Position numbers and translations under genes: made by a program | Part shown: piece by piece, positions 1 through 9,941 of the stretch | Layout: each line of letters opens with the position of its first letter | Numbering within the stretch: position 1 is the first letter of the stretch | The notes under the pieces: model-generated | The model's input: the letters and a program-made list of their open reading frames with translations, nothing else | Database searches by the model: none | What the model was told of the DNA's origin: nothing | Assembly (NCBI GenBank): GCA_002307725.1 | Contig: DBUB01000010.1 | Location: forward strand, 916,009 to 980,008 | Source: Alphaproteobacteria bacterium UBA1301 | GTDB taxonomy: Bacteria; Pseudomonadota; Alphaproteobacteria; Micropepsales; Micropepsaceae | DNA length: 64,000 nucleotides | Reading direction: 5' to 3'

Positions 1-473
1 ACGGCGCCGTTCATGGTCATCGACACGCTCATGCGATCGAGCGGGATGCCGTCGAACAGAATCTTCATGTCCTCGACACTGTCGATGGCGACGCCGGCCT
101 TGCCGACATCACCCGCCACCCGCGGATGATCGCTGTCGTAGCCGCGGTGGGTCGGCAGATCGAACGCCACCGACAGGCCTCTCTGCCCCGCCGCCAAATT
201 GGCGCGGTAGAAGGCGTTGGACTCTTCGGCGGTGGAAAAGCCCGCATACTGACGAATGGTCCAGGGCCGCCCGGTGTACATGGTGGCGCGCACGCCGCGC
301 ACGAACGGCGCAAATCCGGGCAATGTGCCGGCCGCCTCCATCTCCGCCAGATCGTCTGCGGTGTACAGCGGCTTGACGTTGAAGCCTTCCGGCGCCGTCC
401 AGGAAAGTTCTTCGAGCGGACGCGTTTTCAGTTCCTTGGCGGCTAGTGCCGCCCACTCTTCCGGCGTCGTCAT
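1..473 (-). CDS. scpA: Methylmalonyl-CoA mutase, large subunit (N-terminal part only)
   Basis: Reading the minus strand from the ATG at 473 gives about 157 residues before the window edge, with no stop. The sequence contains TMYTGRPWTIRQYAGFST, EESNAFYRANLAAGQ and FDLPTHRGYDSD, which are hallmark stretches of the substrate-binding barrel of B12-dependent methylmalonyl-CoA mutase. The enzyme interconverts methylmalonyl-CoA and succinyl-CoA in propionate and branched-chain catabolism. The B12-binding C-terminus lies outside the window. The start is supported by the typical short N-terminal helix (MTTPEEWAALAAKELK). The related ethylmalonyl-CoA mutase is less likely but cannot be fully excluded from this part. 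Confidence 0.9.
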   Translation of the reverse strand, partial: MTTPEEWAALAAKELKTRPLEELSWTAPEGFNVKPLYTADDLAEMEAAGTLPGFAPFVRGVRATMYTGRPWTIRQYAGFSTAEESNAFYRANLAAGQRGLSVAFDLPTHRGYDSDHPRVAGDVGKAGVAIDSVEDMKILFDGIPLDRMSVSMTMNGA

Positions 474-917
474 TGCACCCTCGGCATCATCCGTGGCGGG
501 CCCCGGTTCTCGCACGCGCCCGCGAAGCACGAAAGCTGCATGACGGCTGTCACAAAAGCTTTCGGTAACCGACACAACCGTCCGCCTACGGAGGGCTCAG
601 TGGATAAGTACCTCGGACCCCACGATTCGAGTCATGCACAAGATGTAGGGTTGGGAGAGTCTTGACAGCACCCTAATGGTATGAGAACAAAGGCTGTTTT
701 TCGCCGAGTTATTGATTCGGACCGTGTTCGTTCTCTGGCCGTTCTGATTTGTTAATTGTGACTCGTGCCAACTCACGCGCAATGATGATTCTCCTCGGGA
801 AAATTGGGCACATTTGTGTTGCCCGTCCGCCGCTTACGCCATTTACCCCCAAGTCCGCCGTCGCGGCCCGCCGGAAAGCCTTGCGTTGGCGGCCGTCACA
901 GGTGAAATGTCCCGCCG
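474..917. other. Intergenic region between divergent mutase and helicase genes
   Basis: These 444 bases separate two divergently read genes and must hold both promoters. A TTGACA hexamer lies near 662-667 but has no convincing -10 partner at the right spacing. The middle part (600-780) is less GC-rich than the flanking genes, as expected of promoter DNA. Short open frames on both strands lack codon bias and recognisable products. No RNA gene was recognised. Confidence 0.5.
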
Positions 918-3461
<2,544 letters not shown>

Positions 3462-3527
3462 ATACACAAACAACCGTTAGTAGGCGACGTTGGTTCTTGT
3501 TATATATTTCCCTATCTGACCGTTGGG

Positions 3528-4508
3528 ATGCCAATGAGCGATTTCGACATTGTTGCCGAATACGTAGCAAAGAAAATGGCTGATCGAACGGGTGGGGAGA
3601 TAGAATCTCAGCACATCGCGGAGGCGGCTCGAGATTTAGCCGTAACGTTCTCTGAAAGGTTTTCATCTCCCAATCTGCCTGCACCAAACGAAAGTGTTGG
3701 CGTCACGATCTTTAAGCCGAAGACTGCAGCTCTCTTTTTTGATCGTGTCTGGAGGTGCCCCGGGCTAGTGGCGAAGTTGCCGAACGATGTGACGTGTTAC
3801 GGCGCCACCCAGATGGAATACATGCCTGCTATTTTGGGGATGGCTGCCCAATTATTGGAAATTTCCAGCACGCAGATCGTTGCAGAAGTTGATTACCCCT
3901 ATACCACAAAAGCGTGGGGAGCATTGTCCCAAACAAGGGGTATCGCGGAATCCTTGTTCGAGGCTCATTCCATTCGAGCATTGCCGATGTACGACAGTGC
4001 CGAAGCCAGAGATGCAGAGTATCAAGCCGGCGATACACCGGTATTGGTAGCAGCTATCGACGGATTACAGGTGGTCGACGAAAACTCTCTCGATGTTCAG
4101 CAGATCCTCGAATTCAGGAAGGATCCGACCGCAAAGTCGAAGTTTAGGCGATTACGCCATTGGGCTGATAAAGAACTGACCGGAAAGTCAAGTTCGTTCA
4201 TAAGCGATGCGATCTCTCAACGGCTGGAAGATTACGAGTGGGCACTGAAGAAACATGGAATAATAACCGTAACCGGAGTCCTTTCCGAGTTGCTCGACTC
4301 CAATTTGCTAAAGGGCGTTGGAGCGACAATCGCTGGCCTTGGCTTGGCAAATGCGGATTGGCGGCTCGTTGCAGCGGCTGGAACCTCTATTGTTTTAGGA
4401 AAAACGGTGCTTTCGGTTTCTAAAATGCGCATCGATATGAACGAGGTGAAACGCGGTACCGGCTCCGAAGTCGCCATCGTCCACGAACTCAAGAAACTCT
4501 CCAAGTGA
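3528..4508 (+). CDS. Hypothetical protein, AT-richer insertion in a conserved gene cluster
   Basis: A 326-residue protein I do not recognise. The first half is soluble in character. Near residues 265-300 there are two glycine/alanine-rich hydrophobic stretches (GVGATIAGLGLA and VAAAGTSIVLG) that could be short membrane or packed helices. Codon use is plainly less GC-biased than in the helicase before it and the S4 gene after it, suggesting horizontal acquisition. A second ATG six bases downstream (3534) is equally plausible as start. It interrupts the usual helicase-S4-fdxA-carD order. No catalytic motif is evident, and a defence or stress role would be speculation. Confidence 0.75.
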   Translation: MPMSDFDIVAEYVAKKMADRTGGEIESQHIAEAARDLAVTFSERFSSPNLPAPNESVGVTIFKPKTAALFFDRVWRCPGLVAKLPNDVTCYGATQMEYMPAILGMAAQLLEISSTQIVAEVDYPYTTKAWGALSQTRGIAESLFEAHSIRALPMYDSAEARDAEYQAGDTPVLVAAIDGLQVVDENSLDVQQILEFRKDPTAKSKFRRLRHWADKELTGKSSSFISDAISQRLEDYEWALKKHGIITVTGVLSELLDSNLLKGVGATIAGLGLANADWRLVAAAGTSIVLGKTVLSVSKMRIDMNEVKRGTGSEVAIVHELKKLSK

Positions 4509-4527
4509 TCGGCTCTAGCTCCTCCTC

Positions 4528-4632
4528 ATCGTCATGGCCGGGCCCCGACCCGGCCATCCAGACGGTGCGAGTTATGTTGCTGGCGGTGACGCTCGGGCAC
4601 TGGGTGGCCGGGTCAAGCCCGGCCATGACGAG
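4528..4632. repeat. Palindromic intergenic repeat (GTCATGGCCGGG family), copy 1
   Basis: The left end reads GTCATGGCCGGGCCCCGACC and the right end TGGCCGGGTCAAGCCCGGCC followed by ATGACG. Each end can fold into its own hairpin (GGCCGGG...CCCGGCC), and the ends are inverted relative to each other. The same family recurs at 26216-26300. Such mobile intergenic repeats are common in alphaproteobacterial genomes. It sits just before the S4-domain gene and spuriously extends that reading frame upstream. Confidence 0.75.
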
Positions 4633-4641
4633 TTAGGGCAA

Positions 4642-4908
4642 ATGAGCGAAGAACGTCTCCGCCTCGATAAGTGGCTGTGGTGCGCTCGGTTTTATCGCAC
4701 CCGGGAGTTGGCGGCGGCGGCGTGTACCAAAGGGCATATCCGAATTAACGGTTTCCGGGTGGAGAAAGCCGGACGCGAGGTCCGGCCTGGGGATGTGCTC
4801 ACCCTGCCCGTCAACCGCGACGTGGTGGTGATCCGGGTGCTGGCGGGCGCCGCCCGCCGCGGCCCAGCGCCTGAAGCCCAGACGCTGTACGAGCCGGTGG
4901 AAGACTGA
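4642..4908 (+). CDS. S4-domain RNA-binding protein (HslR/Hsp15-like)
   Basis: An 88-residue protein starting MSEERLRLDKWLWCARFYRT, the typical beginning of a free-standing S4 domain like heat-shock protein Hsp15 (HslR), which binds stalled 50S subunits carrying nascent chains. The fold continues with KGHIRINGFRVEKAGREVRPGD, the canonical S4 second half. The ATG at 4642 is chosen because upstream in-frame sequence derives from the palindromic repeat. It belongs to the helicase-S4-fdxA-carD cluster common in alphaproteobacteria. Confidence 0.87.
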   Translation: MSEERLRLDKWLWCARFYRTRELAAAACTKGHIRINGFRVEKAGREVRPGDVLTLPVNRDVVVIRVLAGAARRGPAPEAQTLYEPVED

Positions 4909-4955
4909 GCGACCGACGTTGTGCGACGCTGCCCTTGGCTTTGCGCTATGTCGGA

Positions 4956-4981
4956 TATATGAATCATACACGAATCATATA
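4956..4981. promoter_or_regulatory. Inverted/direct repeat operator before the ParD-like gene
   Basis: Arms TATATGA (4956-4962) and TCATATA (4975-4981) form an inverted repeat with a 12-base centre. Overlapping this, GAATCATA occurs twice as a direct repeat (4961-4968 and 4972-4979), 11 bases apart, about one helical turn. The site ends 11 bases before the start codon of the ParD-like gene, where an autoregulatory antitoxin would bind. Binding by that protein is an inference. Confidence 0.6.
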
Positions 4982-4992
4982 CCGAGATCGCG

Positions 4993-5205
4993 ATGGGCAT
5001 TGTCAACATAGACGACGATTTGCACGATCAACTGCGCCGGGCGAGCAAAGTGTCGTGCCGTTCGATCAACGCGCAAGCCGCCTATTGGATCAAGCTCGGC
5101 ATGCTTTGCGAGACCAACCCGACGCTCGGTTTCACGGAGATCATGGAACGCGAGATGACGTCCGCCGGCGTTTCGGTTCCGTCGCTGGCCGCGAATGAAG
5201 CATGA
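4993..5205 (+). CDS. ParD-like antitoxin-family protein
   Basis: A 70-residue protein beginning MGIVNIDDDLHDQLRRASKV, with a ribbon-helix-helix-like beta strand and helix, then SINAQAAYWIKLGML. This fits the ParD_like family (PF11903, annotated as an antitoxin of type II systems). It overlaps the downstream methionine aminopeptidase gene by four bases (ATGA), so the two are translationally coupled. The place normally held by a toxin is held by the aminopeptidase. The operator-like repeat just upstream suggests autoregulation. The family assignment rests on sequence feel and context. Confidence 0.75.
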   Translation: MGIVNIDDDLHDQLRRASKVSCRSINAQAAYWIKLGMLCETNPTLGFTEIMEREMTSAGVSVPSLAANEA

Positions 5206-5975
5206 CGAAGCAGCCGCATGAACTGGCGTTGCTGGCTGAATCCGGCCGGCTGTTGGCGTCGGTGTTCGAACGCATTGATCGAACACCGCTCGCCGGGGCG
5301 TCGACGCTTCAGATCAACGATATGGTCGAACGCTTCATCGTCGACGATCTTAAGGCCCGGCCCGCGAGCAAGGGCCAATATGACTTTGGTTTCGTGTTGA
5401 ATTCCTCGGTGAACGAGGTGGTCTGCCACGGCGTTCCCTCGGCCTCCGACGTGCTTCGGGACGGCGACATCGTCAATTTCGACATCACACTGGAGAAGAA
5501 CGGCTACATCGCCGATTCCAGCAAGACGTACCTCGTGGGCAAGGTGCATCCCGCCGCCAAAAGACTCGTCCAGACCACCTACGACGCCCTATGGATGGGC
5601 ATCCAGGCGGTTCGTCCCGGCGCACGGCTTGGAGACATCGGTTTTGCGATCGAACGCCATGCCAAGCGGCACGGCTATTCCGTGGTGCGCGACTACTGCG
5701 GCCACGGCATCGGACGCGAAATGCATGAAGAACCGCAGATCATGCATTTCGGAAAACCGGGAACCGGCCTCCTCCTCCGCGAAGGTATGGTCTTCACAAT
5801 CGAGCCGATGATCAACCGCGGCCGGCGGGGGGTGCGAACCGAAGCCGACGGTTGGGCGGTCGTAACCAAAGATGGCTCGCTTTCCGCCCAGTTCGAGCAC
5901 ACCGTTGCCGTCACCGCGTCCGGCGTGTCGGTGCTGACCCTACGGCCAGACGAAACGGGCGCCGGATCGGCATAG
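5202..5975 (+). CDS. map: Type I methionine aminopeptidase
   Basis: A 257-residue metalloprotease of the pita-bread fold that removes initiator methionine from nascent proteins. The metal and active-site segments are all visible: VCHGVPS (substrate His), NFDITLEKNGYIADSS (first Asp ligands), CGHGIGREMHEEPQI (His ligand), FTIEPMIN (Glu ligand) and QFEHTVAV (Glu ligand). Length is normal for type Ia enzymes. It is coupled by ATGA overlap to the ParD-like gene. Bacteria usually keep an essential map near ribosomal genes, so this may be a second copy, which cannot be checked within the window. Confidence 0.93.
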   Translation: MTKQPHELALLAESGRLLASVFERIDRTPLAGASTLQINDMVERFIVDDLKARPASKGQYDFGFVLNSSVNEVVCHGVPSASDVLRDGDIVNFDITLEKNGYIADSSKTYLVGKVHPAAKRLVQTTYDALWMGIQAVRPGARLGDIGFAIERHAKRHGYSVVRDYCGHGIGREMHEEPQIMHFGKPGTGLLLREGMVFTIEPMINRGRRGVRTEADGWAVVTKDGSLSAQFEHTVAVTASGVSVLTLRPDETGAGSA

Positions 5976-6145
5976 CGTTTTATGGCGGTGGCCGGTTGAT
6001 AGGCATCGCATGAGGCGTCGGAGGCATGTCCGTCCGGCCAGCGATGAAGCTCACCCAATCCGCCGCAGTGGTCATTACAGGGTTGATCCTGGGCCCGGCG
6101 CGCCCTAAGACCGCTGCCTAGAATTTGGACCGGAGCCTTGTCCCG

Positions 6146-6484
6146 ATGGCCTATGTCGTTACCGACGCCTGCATCAAGTGCAAGTTCATGGATTGCGTGG
6201 AAGTGTGTCCGGTCGACTGTTTCTACGAAGGCGAAAACATGCTCGTCATCCACCCCGACGAGTGCATCGACTGCGGCGTCTGCGAGCCGGAATGCCCGCC
6301 CGAAGCCATCAAGGCCGATACCGAAAGCGGCCTCGAGAAGTGGATGTCGCTGAACGCCGAATACGCCAAGAAGTGGCCGAACATCAGCCAGAAGGGCGAG
6401 CCGCCGGCCGACCGCGAACAATTCCGCAATGAAACTGGCAAGCTGGAAAAGTACTTTTCCGAGAAGCCCGGCCAAGGGTCGTAA
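6146..6484 (+). CDS. fdxA: 7Fe-type ferredoxin FdxA
   Basis: A 112-residue ferredoxin starting MAYVVTDACIKCKFMDCVEV. The N-terminal half holds the cysteines for a 3Fe-4S and a 4Fe-4S cluster (CIKCKFMDCVEVCPVDC, CIDCGVCEPECPP). The C-terminal 50 residues are the extension typical of the Azotobacter FdI/FdxA group. It acts as a low-potential electron carrier in the cytoplasm. ATG 6146 is preferred over upstream in-frame starts because the family begins MAYVV/MTYVV. It lies between map and carD in the expected order. Confidence 0.95.
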   Translation: MAYVVTDACIKCKFMDCVEVCPVDCFYEGENMLVIHPDECIDCGVCEPECPPEAIKADTESGLEKWMSLNAEYAKKWPNISQKGEPPADREQFRNETGKLEKYFSEKPGQGS

Positions 6485-6807
6485 AATTAACCGTCTAACT
6501 GGCACAGAAACGGGATTTATCCTTCGGAAACGGACGGTTGGGATTGAAAACAAAGGTACCAGGGACAGCCTAGTTCGCGTCCGCGAACACAAAGAAGTCC
6601 CAATCTTTCAAAGGTTTGAGGAAAGAGTCCTTCCCTTTCTCCTCAACATGTGGTACCTTACATCTGTTCTGAAATGGACTCGAATGGCGCTGCCCCACCC
6701 GGATTAGAGGAAGGTCCGGAGGCGCCGCAACACGACAGTGTTAAATTTAGCGGTGCCGGACCTGCCCCCGGTCGGTGCCCGTTCGAGTGCGCAATACGGA
6801 AAGCGAA
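6485..6807. other. fdxA-carD intergenic region with structured leader
   Basis: This 323-base gap contains a small hairpin at 6572-6585 (TTCGCGTCCGCGAA) and a long nested hairpin at 6713-6762 just before carD. No convincing coding frame is present. The sequence is less GC-biased in its first 200 bases, consistent with a promoter for carD. Confidence 0.5.
6713..6762 (+). promoter_or_regulatory. Nested hairpin in the carD leader
   Basis: GGTCCGG (6713-6719) pairs with CCGGACC (6756-6762), extended by GCCGC/GCGG pairing. Inside the loop AACAC (6729-6733) pairs with GTGTT (6738-6742) around a GACA tetraloop. No T-run follows, so it is not an intrinsic terminator. It ends 45 bases before the carD start. 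A role in translation or mRNA stability is inferred only. Confidence 0.45.
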
Positions 6808-7371
6808 ATGACCACAGCAAAAGCTCCTGTTGCCACCGCGCCGGTGGTGAAGAAGGTACCGGCGAACTCTAATCGGAAACTGGATTTCAAGGCCAATGAC
6901 CACGTCGTGTATCCGACGCATGGCGTTGGCCGGATCATGCGTGTCGAAGAGCAGGAAGTTGCGGGCACCAAGCTCGAACTGTTCGTCATCACCTTCGACA
7001 AAGACAAAATGACTCTGCGCGTTCCGGTGATCAAGGCGAAAGCCGTCGGCATGCGCAAGCTGTCATCGCCCGACACCGTCACCACGGCCCTCAACACCCT
7101 GAAAGGCCGCGCCCGCGTCAAGCGGACGATGTGGTCGCGCCGGGCGCAGGAATACGAAGCCAAGATCAACTCCGGCGATCTCGTCTCGATTGCCGAAGTC
7201 GTGCGCGACCTGCATCGCGCGTCCGGCCAGCCGGAACAGTCCTATTCCGAACGCCAGCTTTATGAAGCGGCTTTGGCCCGCATGGCGCGCGAAGTCGCGG
7301 CGGTCGAAAAGATCGACGAAGCGGCAGCGGTCAAACGCGTTGAAGGGGCCTTGCTGAAAAAGGCGGCCTAA
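6808..7371 (+). CDS. carD: CarD-family RNA polymerase-binding transcription regulator
   Basis: A 187-residue protein. After a short disordered lead it has the Tudor-like RNAP-interaction domain (KANDHVVYPTHGVGRIMRVE and following strands, residues about 28-85). A helical C-terminal DNA-binding domain follows, including ALNTLKGRARVKRTMWSRRAQEYE, a stretch very characteristic of CarD. CarD binds the RNAP beta subunit and stabilises open complexes, especially at rRNA promoters. The ATG at 6808 gives the usual N-terminus; a GTG at 6775 would add 11 uncharacteristic residues. A terminator follows the gene. Confidence 0.93.
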   Translation: MTTAKAPVATAPVVKKVPANSNRKLDFKANDHVVYPTHGVGRIMRVEEQEVAGTKLELFVITFDKDKMTLRVPVIKAKAVGMRKLSSPDTVTTALNTLKGRARVKRTMWSRRAQEYEAKINSGDLVSIAEVVRDLHRASGQPEQSYSERQLYEAALARMAREVAAVEKIDEAAAVKRVEGALLKKAA

Positions 7372-7404
7372 GGCGTTTGTAAGAAAGTGTATTCAAATAT
7401 TTGA

Positions 7405-7434
7405 AGGGCCCGGGGGCGACTCCGGGCCTTTTGG
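7405..7434 (+). terminator. Intrinsic terminator after carD
   Basis: GGGCCCGG and CCGGGCC arms around a short loop are followed by TTTTGG and, shortly after, TTTTTT. It lies about 35 bases after the carD stop codon. Confidence 0.7.
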
Positions 7435-7531
7435 TATGTTTTTTGCTGCTTTACTCGGATATGAATCACCGACGGCATTTTCAATGCCGCTGCGTTCAAT
7501 GAATGTGTCCGCCAACCACGGGGTTGATTCC

Positions 7532-8002
7532 ATGAAGTGGCTCGTTGCGGCGTTAATCGGTTCGGCCTCCGGATGGCTGATCGCCTCTGTGACCAATGAG
7601 GTTGCGATTGCGGTGATCAGCGGCGGCGCCATCGGCTTCTTGGCGACGGTGGCCTTGTTCGGCACGCGTCCAGTTCATTCGGTGGCCAAGGTGGCCGGCG
7701 CGATGGCGCTCGGATGCCTGGCCGGCTGGCTGGTCGCGGCCCTGACCGACACGCTGGCGCCCGCCATGGCCATCGGCTCCGGCATCGGCGTTCTGGCCAC
7801 CATCGCCTTGTCCGGCGAACGCCCGCTGCGCTCGCTGGTGAAAGTGGTCGTGACCATGGCTATCGGGTTTGCTATCGGCTGGGGCATCGGCGCCGCCGTC
7901 GGCGACCATCGCCTCGGCATGGTGCTGGCGATCCCGCTCGGCCTGCCGCTATTGATCCTGCTGGCCGACACCGTCCGCCTGCCCCGCCACCGCCCGTTCT
8001 GA
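7532..8002 (+). CDS. Small polytopic membrane protein with internal repeats
   Basis: A 156-residue hydrophobic protein built of about 2.5 tandem units of roughly 56 residues. GWLIASVTNEVAIAV / GFLATVALFGTRPVHS is echoed by GWLVAALTDTLAPAM / GVLATIALSGERPLRS and then GWGIGAAVGDHRLGM. Each unit carries two short Gly/Ala-rich membrane segments. I do not recognise a named family. Start ATG 7532 (MKWLVAAL) is preferred because it opens directly into the first membrane segment; ATG 7499 is an alternative. It follows the carD terminator, so it probably has its own promoter. Confidence 0.65.
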   Translation: MKWLVAALIGSASGWLIASVTNEVAIAVISGGAIGFLATVALFGTRPVHSVAKVAGAMALGCLAGWLVAALTDTLAPAMAIGSGIGVLATIALSGERPLRSLVKVVVTMAIGFAIGWGIGAAVGDHRLGMVLAIPLGLPLLILLADTVRLPRHRPF

Positions 8003-8027
8003 GCCGGGAAGTTCGTGCCGCAATAGC

Positions 8028-8240
8028 TCAGTGTCGTGCGCCGCATCTTGTGCAGCGCTTCGGCCGCGCCGAACCACGCAGGAGCGACGCCCCCACCACC
8101 GCCAGCAACACCGCAGCCAGCACGACCACCGGCAGGTGCACGAACAGCAGCAGCACCAGCGCCAGTACGATGAAGATCGAGCCCGTCATGATGAAGCGGG
8201 CGCGGCCGGGAAGCGCGGCGCCGCAATGGGGACAGTTCAT
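8028..8240 (-). CDS. Small zinc-ribbon membrane protein
   Basis: A 70-residue protein. The N-terminal MNCPHCGAALPGRARF and the C-terminal KRCTRCGARH supply two CxxC pairs, probably one split zinc ribbon. Between them are two hydrophobic segments (residues about 17-34 and 37-53). Function unknown. It may be a membrane-tethered metal-binding or assembly factor. It runs antiparallel to the upstream membrane-protein gene and ends just past its stop. Confidence 0.65.
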   Translation of the reverse strand: MNCPHCGAALPGRARFIMTGSIFIVLALVLLLFVHLPVVVLAAVLLAVVGASLLRGSARPKRCTRCGARH

Positions 8241-8268
8241 GCCGGGCTTCTACACTGGGTGTTTTTAA

Positions 8269-8320
8269 TTGTCGCGCGCCTTTTCGGAAAACCGCTTCGC
8301 ACTTTTCCGGTCGCGCTCCC
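8269..8320. repeat. Rhizobial-type palindromic element, copy in reverse orientation
   Basis: The sequence TTGTCGCGCGCCTTTTCGGA...ACTTTTCCGGTCGCGCTC is the reverse complement of the element at 12299-12350. The core GGAAAAGTG...CGGTTTTCCG is shared. This family is widespread in intergenic regions of Rhizobiales. It abuts the stop codon of the nuclease gene. Confidence 0.7.
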
Positions 8321-9097
8321 TTATTGCAGCAACTCGATCTGCTTCGGATTGCCCACCGCGATGACGGGGCCGCCCATCGCCTGCACCACGCCGCGCACGC
8401 GGATCAGTTTGCCTTCATAGTTGAGCGGATCGACGCCCATCGTCTTGAACGTCTTCACGTCGCCGGCGCTGATGCTCACGGTGAAATCGCGCTTCCAGTC
8501 GGCGCCGAAATTGAGGAACACGCCGCCTTGCGGATGGACCGCCGCGCGCACCACCCGCCCCACCACAATCTGGAAGGTGCCGATGTCGGGCCCAAGTTGC
8601 TCGATCAGACGCGTGGCGTAGGCTGGATCGGCCCACAGCCCGAGACCGGCTTTGCGCGCCTCGGCCTCCGCCGCATAAAGCTCGCGATTGCACTCGCCGC
8701 GGTCGGGCAAGAGTTCCACCCGCGCGAGACCCTTCTGCACCAGATCGAGCTGCAGCCAGACGCCGTCGCGGGTGAAGATCTGGCTGCGGACGCGGTCGTA
8801 ACGGTCTTCCTTGGGCCAGACCGCACGCGCATCGAGTGCGCCCCCCCGGGCGAGGCTTTCCAACTCGGCAAAGGCCCGGTCGGCGATCGCCTGCGGGGCA
8901 TGATCCTGCGAACCGGCCGGAAGGCGGATGCCCTCCAGCTTCAGCGCCCGCCCGTCGGTCATCACCAAAACGCCGTTTTTCTCGATCCGCACGATGTGTG
9001 CCGTACCGATTTCAATATCGCCCGCACAGGACGGCGCCGCGGCCAAGGAAGGTGTCATCAGCGCGACGGCGGCCAGCACAAAAAACCAGATACGCAT
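8321..9097 (-). CDS. Secreted thermonuclease (SNase-like) family protein
   Basis: A 258-residue protein with a clear signal peptide (MRIWFFVLAAVALM...AAA). An SNase-like OB fold follows: GTAHIVRIEKNGVLVMTDGRALKLEGIRLP, then KEDRYDRVRSQIFTRDGVWLQLDLVQKGLARV, where staphylococcal nuclease has its R/D-rich active site and the LVxxGLARV signature. A C-terminal OB-like or nucleic-acid-binding region follows (LNFGADWKRDFTVSI). The typical catalytic Arg/Glu pattern is only partly kept (RYDRVRSQ), so activity is uncertain. Start at 9097 is set by an SD-like GGGGGATTGC directly upstream and by the signal peptide. Confidence 0.8.
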   Translation of the reverse strand: MRIWFFVLAAVALMTPSLAAAPSCAGDIEIGTAHIVRIEKNGVLVMTDGRALKLEGIRLPAGSQDHAPQAIADRAFAELESLARGGALDARAVWPKEDRYDRVRSQIFTRDGVWLQLDLVQKGLARVELLPDRGECNRELYAAEAEARKAGLGLWADPAYATRLIEQLGPDIGTFQIVVGRVVRAAVHPQGGVFLNFGADWKRDFTVSISAGDVKTFKTMGVDPLNYEGKLIRVRGVVQAMGGPVIAVGNPKQIELLQ

Positions 9098-9315
9098 GCA
9101 ATCCCCCACCCGAGAAATGGCATTCTGCACGTTTTGCCCGGCCGTGCCACCGTTTCCGGCCGCTTGGTTTACGGGTTTTTGGCCGCCTTGCCGCCGGTAT
9201 TGCGGACGCGACGCAAAATGCGTTTCGGTCTGGATGCTGTCCTTGCGGCACCCTTGGCGCGCACCGGTGCGAACCTATAGGGTTTTTGCCGCCACCGACT
9301 CTGCCGAGCCCCGCC

Positions 9316-9903
9316 ATGAACACACCTGCCCACGATCTGCCGTCACGCTACGGCGCCGTTGCCATGACCCTGCACTGGCTGATCGCCGCCGCGATTATTC
9401 TCAACATCATCATCGTGCTGGCCGCCCCCGAGGGCCGCACCCCTCTACACATGGCGATAATGTCGTTCCACATGGCGCTCGGCCTGACCGTCCTGGTACT
9501 GAGCATTCTGCGGCTGGTGTGGCGCGGGATCAATCCGGTGCCGCCGCCGCCCCAAGGGCTGGCGCCGCTGCTTCGCCTCGCTGGTGCCGCAACGCACCAT
9601 TTGCTTTATGGGCTGATGATCGCCATTCCGCTGGCGGGCTGGCTGATGGTCTCGGTGAACCATTTTACGCCGTCGTGGTTTGGGCTCTTCGCGTGGCCTG
9701 CCATCCCCGGATTTGGCGGCCTCGACAAAGCCGCCGGCCACGGGTGGCACGAGACGTTCGAAACCATTCATGTCGTGCTTGGCTGGGCGATGATTATCTT
9801 GATCCCGGCGCATATCATGGCCGGGCTGTACCACCACGTCTTGCGCAAGGATAACGTGCTGCTGCGGATGCTGCCGGGAACCAGGTTGCGGAGCGGCGTC
9901 TGA
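9316..9903 (+). CDS. Cytochrome b561 family protein
   Basis: A 195-residue four-helix membrane cytochrome of the bacterial CybB type. RYGAVAMTLHWLIAAAIILN carries the first haem histidine. IMSFHMALGLTVLVLSILRLVWR carries the second, with the classic LxxLRLxWR. A LLYGLMIAIPLAGWLMVS helix and HVVLGWAMIILIPAHIMAGLYHH near the end supply the remaining haem ligands. It is probably an inner-membrane electron carrier or superoxide:quinone oxidoreductase. ATG 9316 precedes the first helix directly. Confidence 0.9.
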   Translation: MNTPAHDLPSRYGAVAMTLHWLIAAAIILNIIIVLAAPEGRTPLHMAIMSFHMALGLTVLVLSILRLVWRGINPVPPPPQGLAPLLRLAGAATHHLLYGLMIAIPLAGWLMVSVNHFTPSWFGLFAWPAIPGFGGLDKAAGHGWHETFETIHVVLGWAMIILIPAHIMAGLYHHVLRKDNVLLRMLPGTRLRSGV

Positions 9904-9941
9904 TAACTTGCACCACGGGTTAATCAGGATAGATTGCCCCG

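Noticed and set aside
4534..4641. A longer N-terminus for the S4-domain protein
   Set aside because: The added codons come from the palindromic repeat, and family members begin at the MSEERLRLDKWLW segment.
6703..6722. GAGGAAGGTCCGGA, similar to a conserved segment of RNase P RNA
   Set aside because: The rest of the RNase P RNA core is not found around it, and the segment is explained by the hairpin in the carD leader.
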